Of a stretch of DNA of 64,000 nt, positions 30,676 to 42,900 are shown piece by piece. Both the position numbers and the translations under genes were made by a program. Positions within the stretch are counted from its first letter, which is position 1, and each line of letters starts with the position of its first letter. The notes below the pieces were generated by a model. The model was not told the DNA's origin. It saw nothing but the letters and a program-made list of their open reading frames with translations, and did not search any database. Source of the stretch: Patiria miniata (Eukaryota > Echinodermata > Asteroidea > Valvatida > Asterinidae); contig NW_024037074.1 in the NCBI RefSeq assembly GCF_015706575.1, positions 1,364,001 through 1,428,000 of the forward strand, read 5' to 3'.

Positions 30676-33165
30676 CTCCATAATCGTACCGTAATTTCAA
30701 TGGGGGCGCTGTTCAAGTCAGACGATTTTTTTACACTACATTACAGAATAGTGTACAAATACCCCTAACCATGGTGGCTCGGTCCGTATTTTGTGCACAG
30801 GAATACATCATATACAGTATTTTTTTTGGGGGGGGGGGGGTTTCAGAGTAGGGGGGGGGGTTGTTTGCATTATTTTTAAGGAATTTCTATGAATTTTTTT
30901 TTGACAGAGCTGGGTTTTTTTTTAACCACCCCCCCCCGGATAGGCGCCTGAACATGTTTCATTTGCAAAACATTTATTTTACGACAGTTTATCATTGCAT
31001 GATTCTTTCAAAATCGTTTAAAAAGTCACCGACAATCGAGAACAAAAACCAACAATCACGACACTGCACGCACTAATGGTTCAGTTGGTCAAAATGTGCA
31101 CTTTATTTTAATAGACTTTACCCAATAGTACTCCCCACACGCCTCGTCACGTGTGTTTGGTGTTAACACTCATTATAATCAGCTGATGACTCTCAAAAAA
31201 GCACAAATACATCCAGAGAGGGCAGTGCACTCGCTATACAGTACTTTATCTGCCGAGAAATATTCACAATCTATACATACAGACCTAACCGACTGCAGGG
31301 TAGGAATTTACTATCTCAGTGGCATCCCGCCATCCCAAATTTCACATTTTTAGGGATGTCTATTTCTGACTGACATAACTATTAAAACCTTTTATCAGCT
31401 CTGTTTTAAGACTTTTAATCATTTTTTTTATATTCCTTTTTTTTTTAATTTGAGTAGACGGAAGAAACTAAATGCTATTGCTTCAGAAGTTTTTGTTTTA
31501 CATTTTTTTTTCCAAAATGCAAAATGAAAATTTGGAGGGAAGAGCGGACCATTAAATCTACGTCTAATTGCAAGAAATGCTTTGAAATAATTTGAAACTG
31601 CAATCGTAAATAAGCTTGAATACCTTCAGGCAAAAAACCAAGACGAGTAGAGGATTGACGTCAACGTGACAGCAAAGATTCAAATATTAAAATTTCAATA
31701 ATGTGTTTGCTTGCTTGACTGAGGATTTAGGTAGCGATCAAACGGTTGTTAAAACTTTCATAATTCAACAGAAACCATAATTTATAACTCTTTTTGATTT
31801 CCAAAAGCCAGATTTGCAACCCTCACAATTAAAGAAAAAAACTTACAGTTGGGAAACATCACAGAGTACTGCTTGCATTTGAACGCCATTAAGGAAGCAC
31901 AGAAAAACTTAACACAAGGGGTATGATGGTTAATTACTCTGACAACACAAAATGTGAAATTGTAATTTCACATTACAAAATTTCCAGATTGCTTTATAAA
32001 TAAAAAAAGATCACATTTGAAAAAGACAAGCAGCTATGGTCTCTCCATAAAGAGATGACCAAAAAAAGTCAAAACTACCCTCGGTATTTCCCTCCACATC
32101 TTTCATTTTGTCTTCTTAATGCCTAAAAATGATATCAATATCAGATTTGTCAGTGAAGGAAACAAGCAATATATGCTACCGTTTTTTGGCAACCAAATTA
32201 TTGGTGTTGAAAAATTTCGTGTTTTTTTTTTAACTAAACTTCCTTTTCTTCTTTGTCAACGACAGTTCATGTAGGCTACACTTACACTGGCCTGCAGCAC
32301 CTAACAATACCCTTTGATTGTTGCCAACATTCTTACATGTCATGCAGTAAAATAAAAGTCGAATTTTTGTAACATTACGTATCCTGTTATGCATGAGACT
32401 AAGGTATGTTTCTGCAAACTAGCTATGAGGATATTATTCAATAGAAAACGTACTGCAAATCATTTATGTAGCTAAACATTAATCAGTATTATTCACTGTA
32501 TTTTTATATAACTAAAACATTGTTCTATTTGAACTACATTCAAGTAAGCCTAAAAAAATTGACAATCAATTCTCATTAAAATTAAAACCCTGTAAATTAA
32601 CCTCCCAAATAAATGCAATTGTCTTCATTTAAATTAATTTTGTAGTACGTTGAAAAAAAAAGCTAAATTTCTCGAAATTTGCATACACAAATCCTGAAAT
32701 GAATGCAAACTTCAGAAAGGGACTGCTATAACCACATACAAACTAATTTTATCTTAATTTAATGAAAGACACATCACCAAACAGTTTTGATGACTTCATA
32801 TTTAACATTCACAGGTAAATCAGTCAATGGTGACAAGAAGAAAGAAGCGTTCACTCGCCAAGCATTGCTAGAAACCCTCCAGGATCCTCCAAATTCCACC
32901 ACAGTACAATCAAGTCTTTTTGTAAAATAAGAGTGACTGAGCTCTCTGCCTTCCTGAATTCTTTAAAAATCCTGGTGGATTTTGAAGCATCAGGGAGGGT
33001 AGGGGTTATGCCTAGGCATAATTTGAAAAACAAAGGGCCACACAAAATAGCTTTTTGGTCAGACCTATTTGATATAAACAACTATAATTCAACAGATGAT
33101 GTCAGTGGTATCGTACCGATCTGCCATTGCTTCTATGCCACATTCTAATAGTGATCTTAACCTGT
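30676..33165. other. AT-rich intergenic DNA, no gene
   Basis: This is the gap between the 3' ends of two convergent genes. It contains poly-T/poly-A runs, G runs near 30825-30860 and no splice-bounded coding segment. AATAAA-like signals are too frequent in such AT-rich DNA to assign a poly(A) site. Confidence 0.5.
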
Positions 33166-33172
33166 ATAATGA

Positions 33173-33318
33173 CAGGCATGCAACTTTTCCTCGGATCAGC
33201 TGATTTCCTCTTTTTTTTTTACTTCCCATGTGTGCCATTGAAAATAGCAAAAACACTGTACAAAGTCTGGGAAAGATTTGAATTTCCTCTTTTTTATGAC
33301 TTCCCAGTTGCATGCCTG
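33173..33318. mobile_element. Short hAT-like element with 7-bp target duplication
   Basis: Ends CAGGCATGCAAC and GTTGCATGCCTG are perfect inverted repeats, flanked on both sides by ATAATGA (33166-33172, 33319-33325). A relative with the same termini is at 49749-49887. Confidence 0.82.
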
Positions 33319-33639
33319 ATAATGACCGGAACAGTTTGAACTCAAAATAGAGGGGCCTACCCAAAACAGCTAGTATTTACCTCCTGTTTTTGGAACAAAT
33401 GAAATACAAGGTTTTTAATTTGATTTTACATAGTATAGGAATACAGCTTTTCAAAATAGATTACCAGATTGTGTCCTTTCATTTGTCTGAAATTTCAGTA
33501 TTTGGAAAAAAATTACACCAAACTTTATTTTTTCAGGAAACTATTCCGGGATTATATCATCGTACACTTAAAAATTCTGCAACGAAGAAATGTAGACACT
33601 GGCACAAGCAAAAAGACAGGAATAATGAAATAAGGTAGT

Positions 33640-34060
33640 TGTGGCAATGGTGGCCTTGAGGTATGTCGTTATAAAGGTGGGTAAACTAGGGGTGTGGTAC
33701 AATGGGTGTGGCACATACGTAGGGCAGGAATACATGTAAGGTGGGGTACAAGTAGGGGCGTGGCAATATCAAGAGGGTGTGGCATCTGCAGGAGTGACAT
33801 ATGGACACACTTTTAGGTGTGGCACTTGAAGGGGTGTGGCCATAGCACACAGAATGGGATTGGTAAAGGTAGCTTGTGGCAACATTACACTCTTGGGTTG
33901 GCCCTAGGTAGGGGGATGAACTGGTAATTGTGCAACCACAGCACAGGGAGCAAATAAGATTAGGAGGGGCGTGGCAACAACATATCAAAGACAAAGCAAA
34001 AGGGGCGTGGCAATAATGCAATGGAGGTATGGCATCACATTAATTTGAGTAAGAAAATGA
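33640..34060. repeat. Degenerate GGGGTGTGGCA minisatellite
   Basis: Variants of GGGGTGTGGCA or GGGGCGTGGCAA recur roughly every 25-35 bp, about a dozen times. Non-coding. Confidence 0.65.
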
Positions 34061-36457
34061 GGCATCGTCTTCCGGATATGACCAACAACAAAACTGCACT
34101 CTGCCAACTAAATTAGGACACAAGACCTAACTCATTCGTAACCCCAAAATTACACGACCATTAACAATTCTTAAAACATAAAAAATAAACTTTACATAAT
34201 GTATAACATTTCTTCAGCATTCCATGCAAAAAAAATAACCAACTAGGTATTTCATAAATTGGCGTCCATCCTAAACAATAAATTAAATTTGTGTAGCTAT
34301 TTTGAACAATAATACAACCACCTGTATATACAGAGAGAAGAATATCTTTCATAATAAAAGTTATAATTTTTTTTTCGTTTAAGGACGAATCAGGAAAAAA
34401 ACACCGATGAGAATTTGTACATTCTAGCTTGGATATTGCAGACAGTTTTGCGTTCTTCTCACCTAATTATAAAACTCTACACCACACATCCTAAATATAA
34501 AGTTCTATCATTCATTTTTTTTTTTAAAGTTTAAATTTCACATTTGATATTATTATTTATACTGACATGACTTAATATAATGAATTACTTTGACTAATAC
34601 CCAAATTCCCTCTTAAATCTAACGTAAAATGCAACACTGTACCCCCGACTACTAAATAAAAAAGTATGAAACTAGTACGAAACTAGGTCTTCTTTTATCT
34701 TTTTCAAGGGCTTGACACTCTCCAAAATACCAAAAATATTACAAAATAACATCGGTAATAAATAAAATTCTACTAAACCGAACCGTAACGAGCCCTGTAT
34801 GCAAAACGAACTATGAACAGTATGTACAAGCATGACAAGTAAACCATGAATACGGCCAATGACTTCACTATGAACACTTTGTCAATAGTGCCTGTTCAAA
34901 CTCTATCATGCATTGGGTATGCATTTTTTTTCCTTTCGCAAAAACATGTGAGGCGACTGAAATGGCTCTTTTACGTGAAGAAAAATGAAGAGGGAAACAG
35001 AGGCGAGTTCCATTATTCCCCACGATACTTTGACGACAAAACTCCTTTGGTAGTGACTTTTAGCTAAGATTTGGAGAAAAAAAAATACACCCCAACGTTA
35101 TTTACAATGCATAAGTCTACCGGTATCAAACAAAAACCAATAATGCATTCGGATTTCAAATAAACAGTGAACACATTTGCTATCAAAACAAATTCTTTAA
35201 ATTTCCTGGGGGGGGGGGGGGGTCGGAAGATGGGGCGATACAATGCACCATGTATACAGAATTTCTTTGAAAAAAGATCCTACGAATGTATCTTTATCAT
35301 AAACAAATATATGTACACTGCATCAAAAATGATTCATTATATATAACCTTTTAAAACGTCGGATTATCCCTATGTACCTATGAAACACAGAATACACACA
35401 GTACGTAACGTTTGGTTTACTGGGATTTCAAATACCTAGACATGTTAGCGTTCTTGTCTTGTCTATTTACACATTTTTATTTATTTATTTATTTTTTTTA
35501 ATTTTTTTTTAGTCAAGGTTATGGTCTCTGTTAACTGTATCTCATTACTTGACTGTACATATTTACAACGTGCGTTTTTGTCAGTCCGAATTCAACTTCC
35601 GTGATGATATTTGAGGAAAACATACTTTTTTCTACTTTCCAAAAAATGCAAATTTTCTCAGCGAAGGACTCATTCATGGATCTCTCCCAATGAACAAAGT
35701 AAGCGGAAATATACAACACTTCTAGTTAAATTCTTCAGAATTAAAACGTGAAATTTTTAAGAACAGTACTGGACATAACATTTGGTTTATTTTATTCAAA
35801 TACTTAATCTAGAATTTTTTTTCTCTTGAAAAAAATTAGCACACAATGATATGAATAAAAAAATTCTCAAGGTATTTGAATACAATTACTAACGAATACA
35901 ATTTCTCTTCAACTTTGCTTTGAATTACAGTTCCAAAAATGAGAAGAAAAATGACAAATTGACCTTTAAAATTCAGGCCAATATTTGTGGTGGTCTTTGA
36001 ATCAAGGGAGTACAAGAATACTAGAGTTTTGGATTTTCCTGATTTTTTTTTTCCAAAACGGTTTTGGCAAGAAATATAATACAGAAAGTGGAGGCTCTGA
36101 ATTCAATAAAAGATTCCACATAAATGATGAAAATGATGACGATTCAATAAATAATTTTCAATATTGATTCACTTTTGCAGCACACATCAGAAAAATACTA
36201 CTGCGTAGAAGTTTGGAGAAATTCAACCACTGGCTTTTTCCTTTGGATCCATACGGATATCTCTAAAAGCTGAATTTCTAATAATCATTCAACCAAAAAA
36301 AAAAAAATTAAAACTCCATTTTTCCATATTATAAAACTCTTATAAAACTCCAATTTCATATCCCTCATGCACAGAACTAATGGCTCTTTCCATTTTTTTT
36401 TAACAGAAAAATCATTAATTATATTTCCTAAAAACATTTTTGGCCGAATATATATAC
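34061..36457. other. AT-rich intergenic or 3' UTR DNA, no gene
   Basis: Long runs of T and A; G run at about 35209-35222. Part of it may be 3' UTR of the PLC-beta gene (read on the - strand). No coding segment is supported. Confidence 0.45.
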
Positions 36458-36551
36458 CTTACTGAACAACAACTGATGGTAGTGAACAAAGGTTTCTTTT
36501 AATTCTTCTTCAATGGAGGTAACAAAATAATTGTAGTCGTTGTAATTCTCA
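36458..36551 (-). CDS. Possible exon of unknown gene
   Basis: On the - strand a 94-bp segment has a strong acceptor (T-run then CAG) and a donor AAG/GTATAT. One frame reads ENYNDYNYFVTSIEEELKET, then FVHYHQLLFSK. Its phase does not join to the PLC-beta exon at 38013-38099 (that join gives an immediate TGA), so it is either an exon of another - strand gene running left, an alternative 3' UTR exon, or chance. I do not recognise the peptide. Confidence 0.25.
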
Positions 36552-36906
36552 CTGAAAAAAAACCCACAAGCAGACGAGATCATGAATTCTGACTAAGTTT
36601 CGACCGAATTAAAACAAATACAAGTGTTGAAGGACAAATTACCATTTTGAATGTGTATCAGCAATGATCATTTCTTATTTAATAAACACCAAGTCCTTTC
36701 GAAACATAAGTTTTTAAACGGAGAGTACAAATGAACTGCAGTTGACACCCATATTTCAGTTTCCAATCCGTCTGGTTCCCTTCTTGATTCAATGTCACTA
36801 CGTGTGTTGGAGGGTGAGGGTGAGGGTGACAGACTGGCGGGGTAAGTCTCAGTGTAGCGTCTTTGGATGTTTCATTGTCGTAAGGTCTCAACAAATTGGT
36901 CAGGTC

Positions 36907-36978
36907 TCATACCACAGCCTCGACTTTGCTGTTGGAGTTATTGGTCTCTGTCAACTTGGCCTTGTGCGCTTCAATCAT
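36907..36978 (-). CDS. Probable last PLC-beta exon
   Basis: Acceptor ATTCAACAG (weak pyrimidine tract), stop TGA at 36907-36909. Encodes [20 protein letters not shown] and AVV. The phase fits the preceding exon, and a short Asn/Ser-rich end is expected. The final residues EAVV could be a weak class II PDZ ligand; this is speculative. Confidence 0.6.
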   Translation of the reverse strand: MIEAHKAKLTETNNSNSKVEAVV

Positions 36979-39900
36979 CTGTTGAATGACATCGAATCAA
37001 AGCTCGTTGAAAGCAACCATTCAAACAAACTTTTGCATTCCCCATGTTATTTTTGAGTTTCATCCCGAAAATAAAGAGATCCCTTTTCGAAATTGCTATT
37101 TTTCTTGTTATTCCCTTTTGAATGAGACATTGACCGAAACATTCGGCCCATGTTTAGGAATTGATTTGTTACTTTACAAAAGCAAATTATTGGCTACCAG
37201 ACAATAATTTAATAATCGATAATGTACGGACCGGGAACCAGTCTGCTCACAAAGTGGATCTGTTTGTGTACAAAATTAAAAACCCTTTATTTCAGAGTGT
37301 TACAGACGTCCAAAGAAGGGAAAAAAGAGGTTTTTTTCGGTTGGAATAACACATACAAGTTGAAAAGTTATCAATGGAAGAAAAACAAAAATGGTTGAAG
37401 AGCACGGGGAATGCAACTTTAATGCTACATATTTGGGAGGGGAATAATGCAAATCAAAGTATTGCACACGCAAAGAACTGTGGTATAGAATTTTGGACAG
37501 ACAAATCCACAGTTGTACTTGCTGTCCAGGAAACAAACAAAAGCATAATGTTTGATCATTTATAAATACGTATCAAGGCCAGTTGGTAGATGCGGAAGTG
37601 AAACCCTGATTCGGGGTTTGAGCAAAATGGAGCAAATTGTTGGATTGGAGCAAAATATGACGCATACTTTTGTTTTGCATTGTGCAGATGGAAATTAAAT
37701 ATTGGGTTTTGACGTAGTTTGTATAAACACTGTATACTCCGTGTTGTCTGTCGGCTTGCATGAAAACAACTCACAAGCGAACTCCGATGGGACTGGAACC
37801 CACGACCTGCTGGAGCAGACGTCTTGCCACTCGACCGCCGAGCTCAATCTGGGAACCTTTTACATTGTTTTTTTCCCCCCAGCTTTCACTCGGGAGGCAA
37901 CACACTGAGTATACAGTGTTTAAACGTCGGTGAAGGGCAAAACCTAATTTGACTTTTACATTGTGAAAAAACAAAACAAGCGAATAGCCCTTGTCCCTCA
38001 TTGATAACATACCTCTTCATTGGCCCTGATGAGTAAATCCATCTGCTTGTTGTGCTCGGCCGTCAACTCATCGTTTTCTTTGGACTGTCTCACTTGTAAC
38101 TGAAACAAAAATCAGACACCAGTGACAGTTTCAGAGACAAAGAGAAACATGGAGTGCAAAGCTGAACCAGAAGGATCAATTTAAGAGTTTGTGACATTAT
38201 TGCCTACCCCTGTAATACTGGGGGACGACTGCACTAAGGCCTGTATCAGAATTATACACTTGTAGATGTCAGATGTAACAGGGACAGGACAAAAAGCTGA
38301 CCCCAAATTTATACAACTAGTGCAGTGCCCGTTCAAAACGTGCCTGTTTGGAACGGGCAAATTGCTTGGCCGCTGGTAGACCCGCAAACGTGGCAGTATA
38401 GAGTGCAGTGCCCGTATAACAGCGCACCATATCTACACCTCACTGTTGCACGACCCTCCCCTTAAAAAAAAATGGTCAAGGCCCAATTCACCATTGCGCG
38501 ATCTTCCCCCTTCAAGAAATGGTTGAGCCCATACAGCCAACCACCATTTGCACGTTTGTTAACCCGTACCCTAGTCTGAGTATCACCCGTTCTCCACGGA
38601 GCCGATGTCACATGAAAATCCGACTCCTATGAAAATCGGACCCCTATTTCCCTATAATTGGTGATCCCTCACACGTGACAGGTCACTCTCCCGAAACGAT
38701 CCTAAAAATAGCATAGTATCGTACTCACGCGTGCGCAGTACTACCAATGAGTCCACATTTCATGGAGTCGGATATTCACGCTACACCGGCCCTATCTCCG
38801 GTTTCGTAGGGTCGATTACAGAGACTACCCGTACCCGTGGCGCCGTATAGAGTGCAGTGCCCATTCAAAATGTGCAGCAGTACAGTGCGTGGCACAGTCT
38901 GTATACATGTATACACATTTGTATAGATTAGGCCTCTAGTATTGCTGATTTTTTTGCAGCTTTTTTGAGAACAGCCCATCCAAACAACTTCAAACTTGAC
39001 ACTGCACATTCTGGGGTCCTGAGCAATACACCTGCCGATTGTCAACTTCATACAGTGCCCGGATCTGGAGATAATCGAAATACAGACAGACAGACACACA
39101 GACAAACAGAGATTTCTGGAATTATAGTTAGAGGACCCATATGCTTAGCCAATACATAGGCTTGTAATTGTGCCTGTCAGCGACGTCGTTTTAATACCTT
39201 TTGATTGAAACATTTCAACTGGTAGTCAAATACAACCAACACAGACAACAACCACGGATAAGTTTCAGAAAAGCAGCTTTGAACTGTCTGTGTGTCTCTA
39301 TATTTGTTGTTGTAAACTCGATTCACAAGTGGCACAAGTGAGTGGATTGAAATTTAGAAATGGGGAAAATATTAATTTACCAGTTAGTTAATTACTTAAC
39401 AAGTAAATGGCAAGACAATGCATTTCCGAACTTACTCTCTTCCTTTCCTCCATAAATTTCTTAAGACTGTTGCTCTGCAATTCTCGAATTCTCCTGCAAT
39501 GAAACGCATCAAAATGTTTGAAATAATAAGTTCCAAATTCCAGATGTTTCTTTGGAAACAAAGAAATTTCAGTCATTTAGGAGCTTTGCAAGTGAAAAGC
39601 TTAGATGATGGACAAAAATCTGGCCGTGAAATAGTGGTGTGCATTTACGGGTCCCGGGTACCCCATAGGGATCACTCAATTACGGCCATCTCTGTAGGAG
39701 ACCTGCAACTGCGTATTTTACGCAATCAAGCACGCATTATGCAGTGTTGAAAATGTTCCAAACACGTGCGCTTATTGCTCAAATGTGTTCGAAATACGAC
39801 GAAGCTGATGCGCGTTATGCAAGTTGACAATCAAAATGCCGATGCACGTGGATGGTCTGTAGGAAATGACGTCATTTGAACGAGACCTATTGAAGTATAA

Positions 39901-42900
39901 CCTAAAAGAAACCCCGCCCAAAAATTCAAATCCCGGAAGTTGTCTGAAGGGCTTTATAGCTTTACGGTGTAAACTTCAACTTTCGTGAGTGGCGTCTATC
40001 GCACGTTAAACTGCGCATAAACATGAAATCTGTTTTGGTTTTCCATGTAGCCTGGTTTTCATTTTGAGATTCCCCACAAATGGCATTCAAAACCTTTGTT
40101 TTACATAGTCTGAGAAGTTATTAAGTAATATGTAAAGTTGGTTACAGGTATCCGATCCCATGATCTGGAACCGGTTCCTGACATTAGCGGTCGAGTACTC
40201 CTTACCCGGTTCCAATGCACAGCCGTTATTTGAAACCATGTGTGATGATGAACAACACAAATCCTTCCTTCAAAAACAGTGAGCAATGTTTTTACAAAAA
40301 GTTCCATGTAGCAAAACTGTTTTGTATTTTTTGTGTGGTACTCTGTGAGATTTAAAAAAACAAAAAGAAGTTCAATTGTCTAGGATTTTCTGATACGATC
40401 TGAGAGAAATCGCTCACTTTCAAAGTCATTTCCTCAAACTAAAAAAAAAAAAATCAAATAAACCCCACATGCTAACGGCTTACTAAATGTAAACCAAAAC
40501 TTCAAAGATTTAAAAAAAAAAATATTCCTGGCATCCTGGCAAAATGAGACAGAACTGGGCAGAGGTCGAAATGAGGGTGTGCGAGTATTAGGAAAGAGAA
40601 TAAAATTCTCCTTACAACGCTGTTTGTTGCACTTTAATCGGACATTCCGTTGACAAATTATGGCTGTTTGCATTAACATGTCAATACTGAGAATACTGAG
40701 AAAAAGGCCTTTAAAGTTGAGAGATTTGTAGTCGTGGGCATGAAAGATGTCAATTGTTTTTTCTATATCAAAGATTACAAACATCAATAAATCTGAAAAG
40801 CGAAAAAACATCCCTCCCATTTGGTTTTGGGGGGGGGGGCATTTTTCTCCACTATGGCATTTGCCAAGTTCCGTCTCATTTTGCCTGATATATTAAAGGC
40901 CTGATTTTGTCGACTGTCTGCATGGTTGGGCTTCCTTTCCTACCTGTCTTTCTCAGCTTTATTCTTGATACTCTTGTCATGACTAACCAACTTCTTGGAT
41001 TCCATGGACATCTTGCACTGGTTCGCCTCTAGGTCCTTCATCTCCCTGTTGAAATAACAGAAATTAAATTCTTATTCCCCTATAGTATCACTTGTATTTA
41101 TCCCAAATGTAACGTACTGAATTATTATCAAAAAGCTTACTTAGATTAATGATCGTACTGGTACTAAACACCCTGAGAAATTAGTCCATCTGGCTTACTG
41201 TCATTTAGAAGAAATCACAAAATGTTGGTGATTTCCAACGATCAGTCAATTGACTTATTTTTGGAATAAAGAGTGTTAATGACGATATTGTGCTTCTTGG
41301 TTTTTGATCCAGGGTTGGAAAAACTTTTTGAAATCTCTGATCTCAGTTAAGTGAAAACTGTTTCTGTCTTTAACATAACCAGAGCCTTTGAAGTCCATCT
41401 TTTGCAACTTTCAGCGTTTCTGCTCCTATCGCTTGATGGCTGCAACAGTCACCAAAAGTTTCTTCTTCTTTTTTAATTTTACAAAGTTGAAGTATTATTA
41501 TTTTTTAAATTAAACAATAATTTTTTTTTTTTTTAAAGTTTAAATTCATGTATGGATAACTACTGACAGATTTAAAGGGAATATACAACATTTGCAAACA
41601 TCGAAAAAACAAAATACCAAATTTTTACGAAATACCTAGTAGGATGTTGGTAAATTACGGTCTTAAGCATGTTGTAAAATTATGGCACCTGGTGTGAAGT
41701 CATTTTCAAGAAAAGTGGTATTTTATTGTAAATTTCCAACGGTGGTCGGCCGACCACCGTTGGAAAAACCTAACTATTTTTCAACTACTGCTCCAAATTT
41801 ACCATTTTTTCAGTCCAAATTTTGTTTGCTATTGGTTACATGTTCATGAACGGGTGCAGGCCAGCTAGACTGGTTCCCTTACCTTACAGTTTTCCGGCAT
41901 CTATGAATTGATCCATATCATCTTTAGTGGAGTCAGGGAACCAGACTACTTGAACATTTTAGTTTTTCTTGGTTTTTCCAGCACTTTTGAACACAAAACT
42001 TCAAACATGTCAGTGTAACAATATTTGATCTATTATACTAACCCCTCATATCGTTCATTACTGAAAATTACAGCAAAAGCCAATGATGTACATTCCCTTT
42101 AAAATGGACAAATGTTTTCCTGAAGGCTTTCATTTTTGGGGGGATAGTTTTTATTCTATGGAGTATTCTTTCTGTCTATGGCTAAGATGCCCAAGTCTCA
42201 TCTCACCGTGCATGTTTGGCTTCCAGTGTCTTGCGTTGGTCAATCTGTTTCTGTGTCATCAGCTTCCTGAGGACATCGCATTGTTGATAGACGTGGGTCT
42301 CCTTCAGCGCGTTTATCTCCGCTGTCTGGCGAGCCGTGACTTTACACCATTCCTTGCCTTGCTCCGACACCACGCCCTTAACCTGAGTGGGATTAGAAAT
42401 CACAAATTACTATGAACGATCCCACTCAAAAGTCACGCAGTTACGAACACTCAACTCCAGAAACATTGAATATGACGTGGCCTAGTAGTCGTCACCTTGT
42501 AATGAAGGGATTCTTCTAACTTATCAAATACTTAATCCCACATTAAAGTGCTCTTCGACGAATTCAAATTTCTACTAATAACTTTTTAACTTGTATGTTT
42601 TATTTCAACCGAAAAACATTTCCCCCCCCCCCCTTTTTTGGGGCAATAAATAAATGTTACTTACCCTTATCTTGTGAACCTTAACGATAGAATGGACCTT
42701 GTTCTCCGTCTCAATCTTGAGATCGCTGCAGTTGCTCTCTCTACGGAACATAAAGAAGGCAGCAAGTGTCATTAAGAAGACGACTTAACATCTAGAACCA
42801 GACAACCCAGAGGAACAAGATTGGCTATAACATTACCATTGCCGCCTCAGTGCACAAGTACCCCCTCAACGGCTAAAAGGGGGAGTTGGTAGCAACCACT

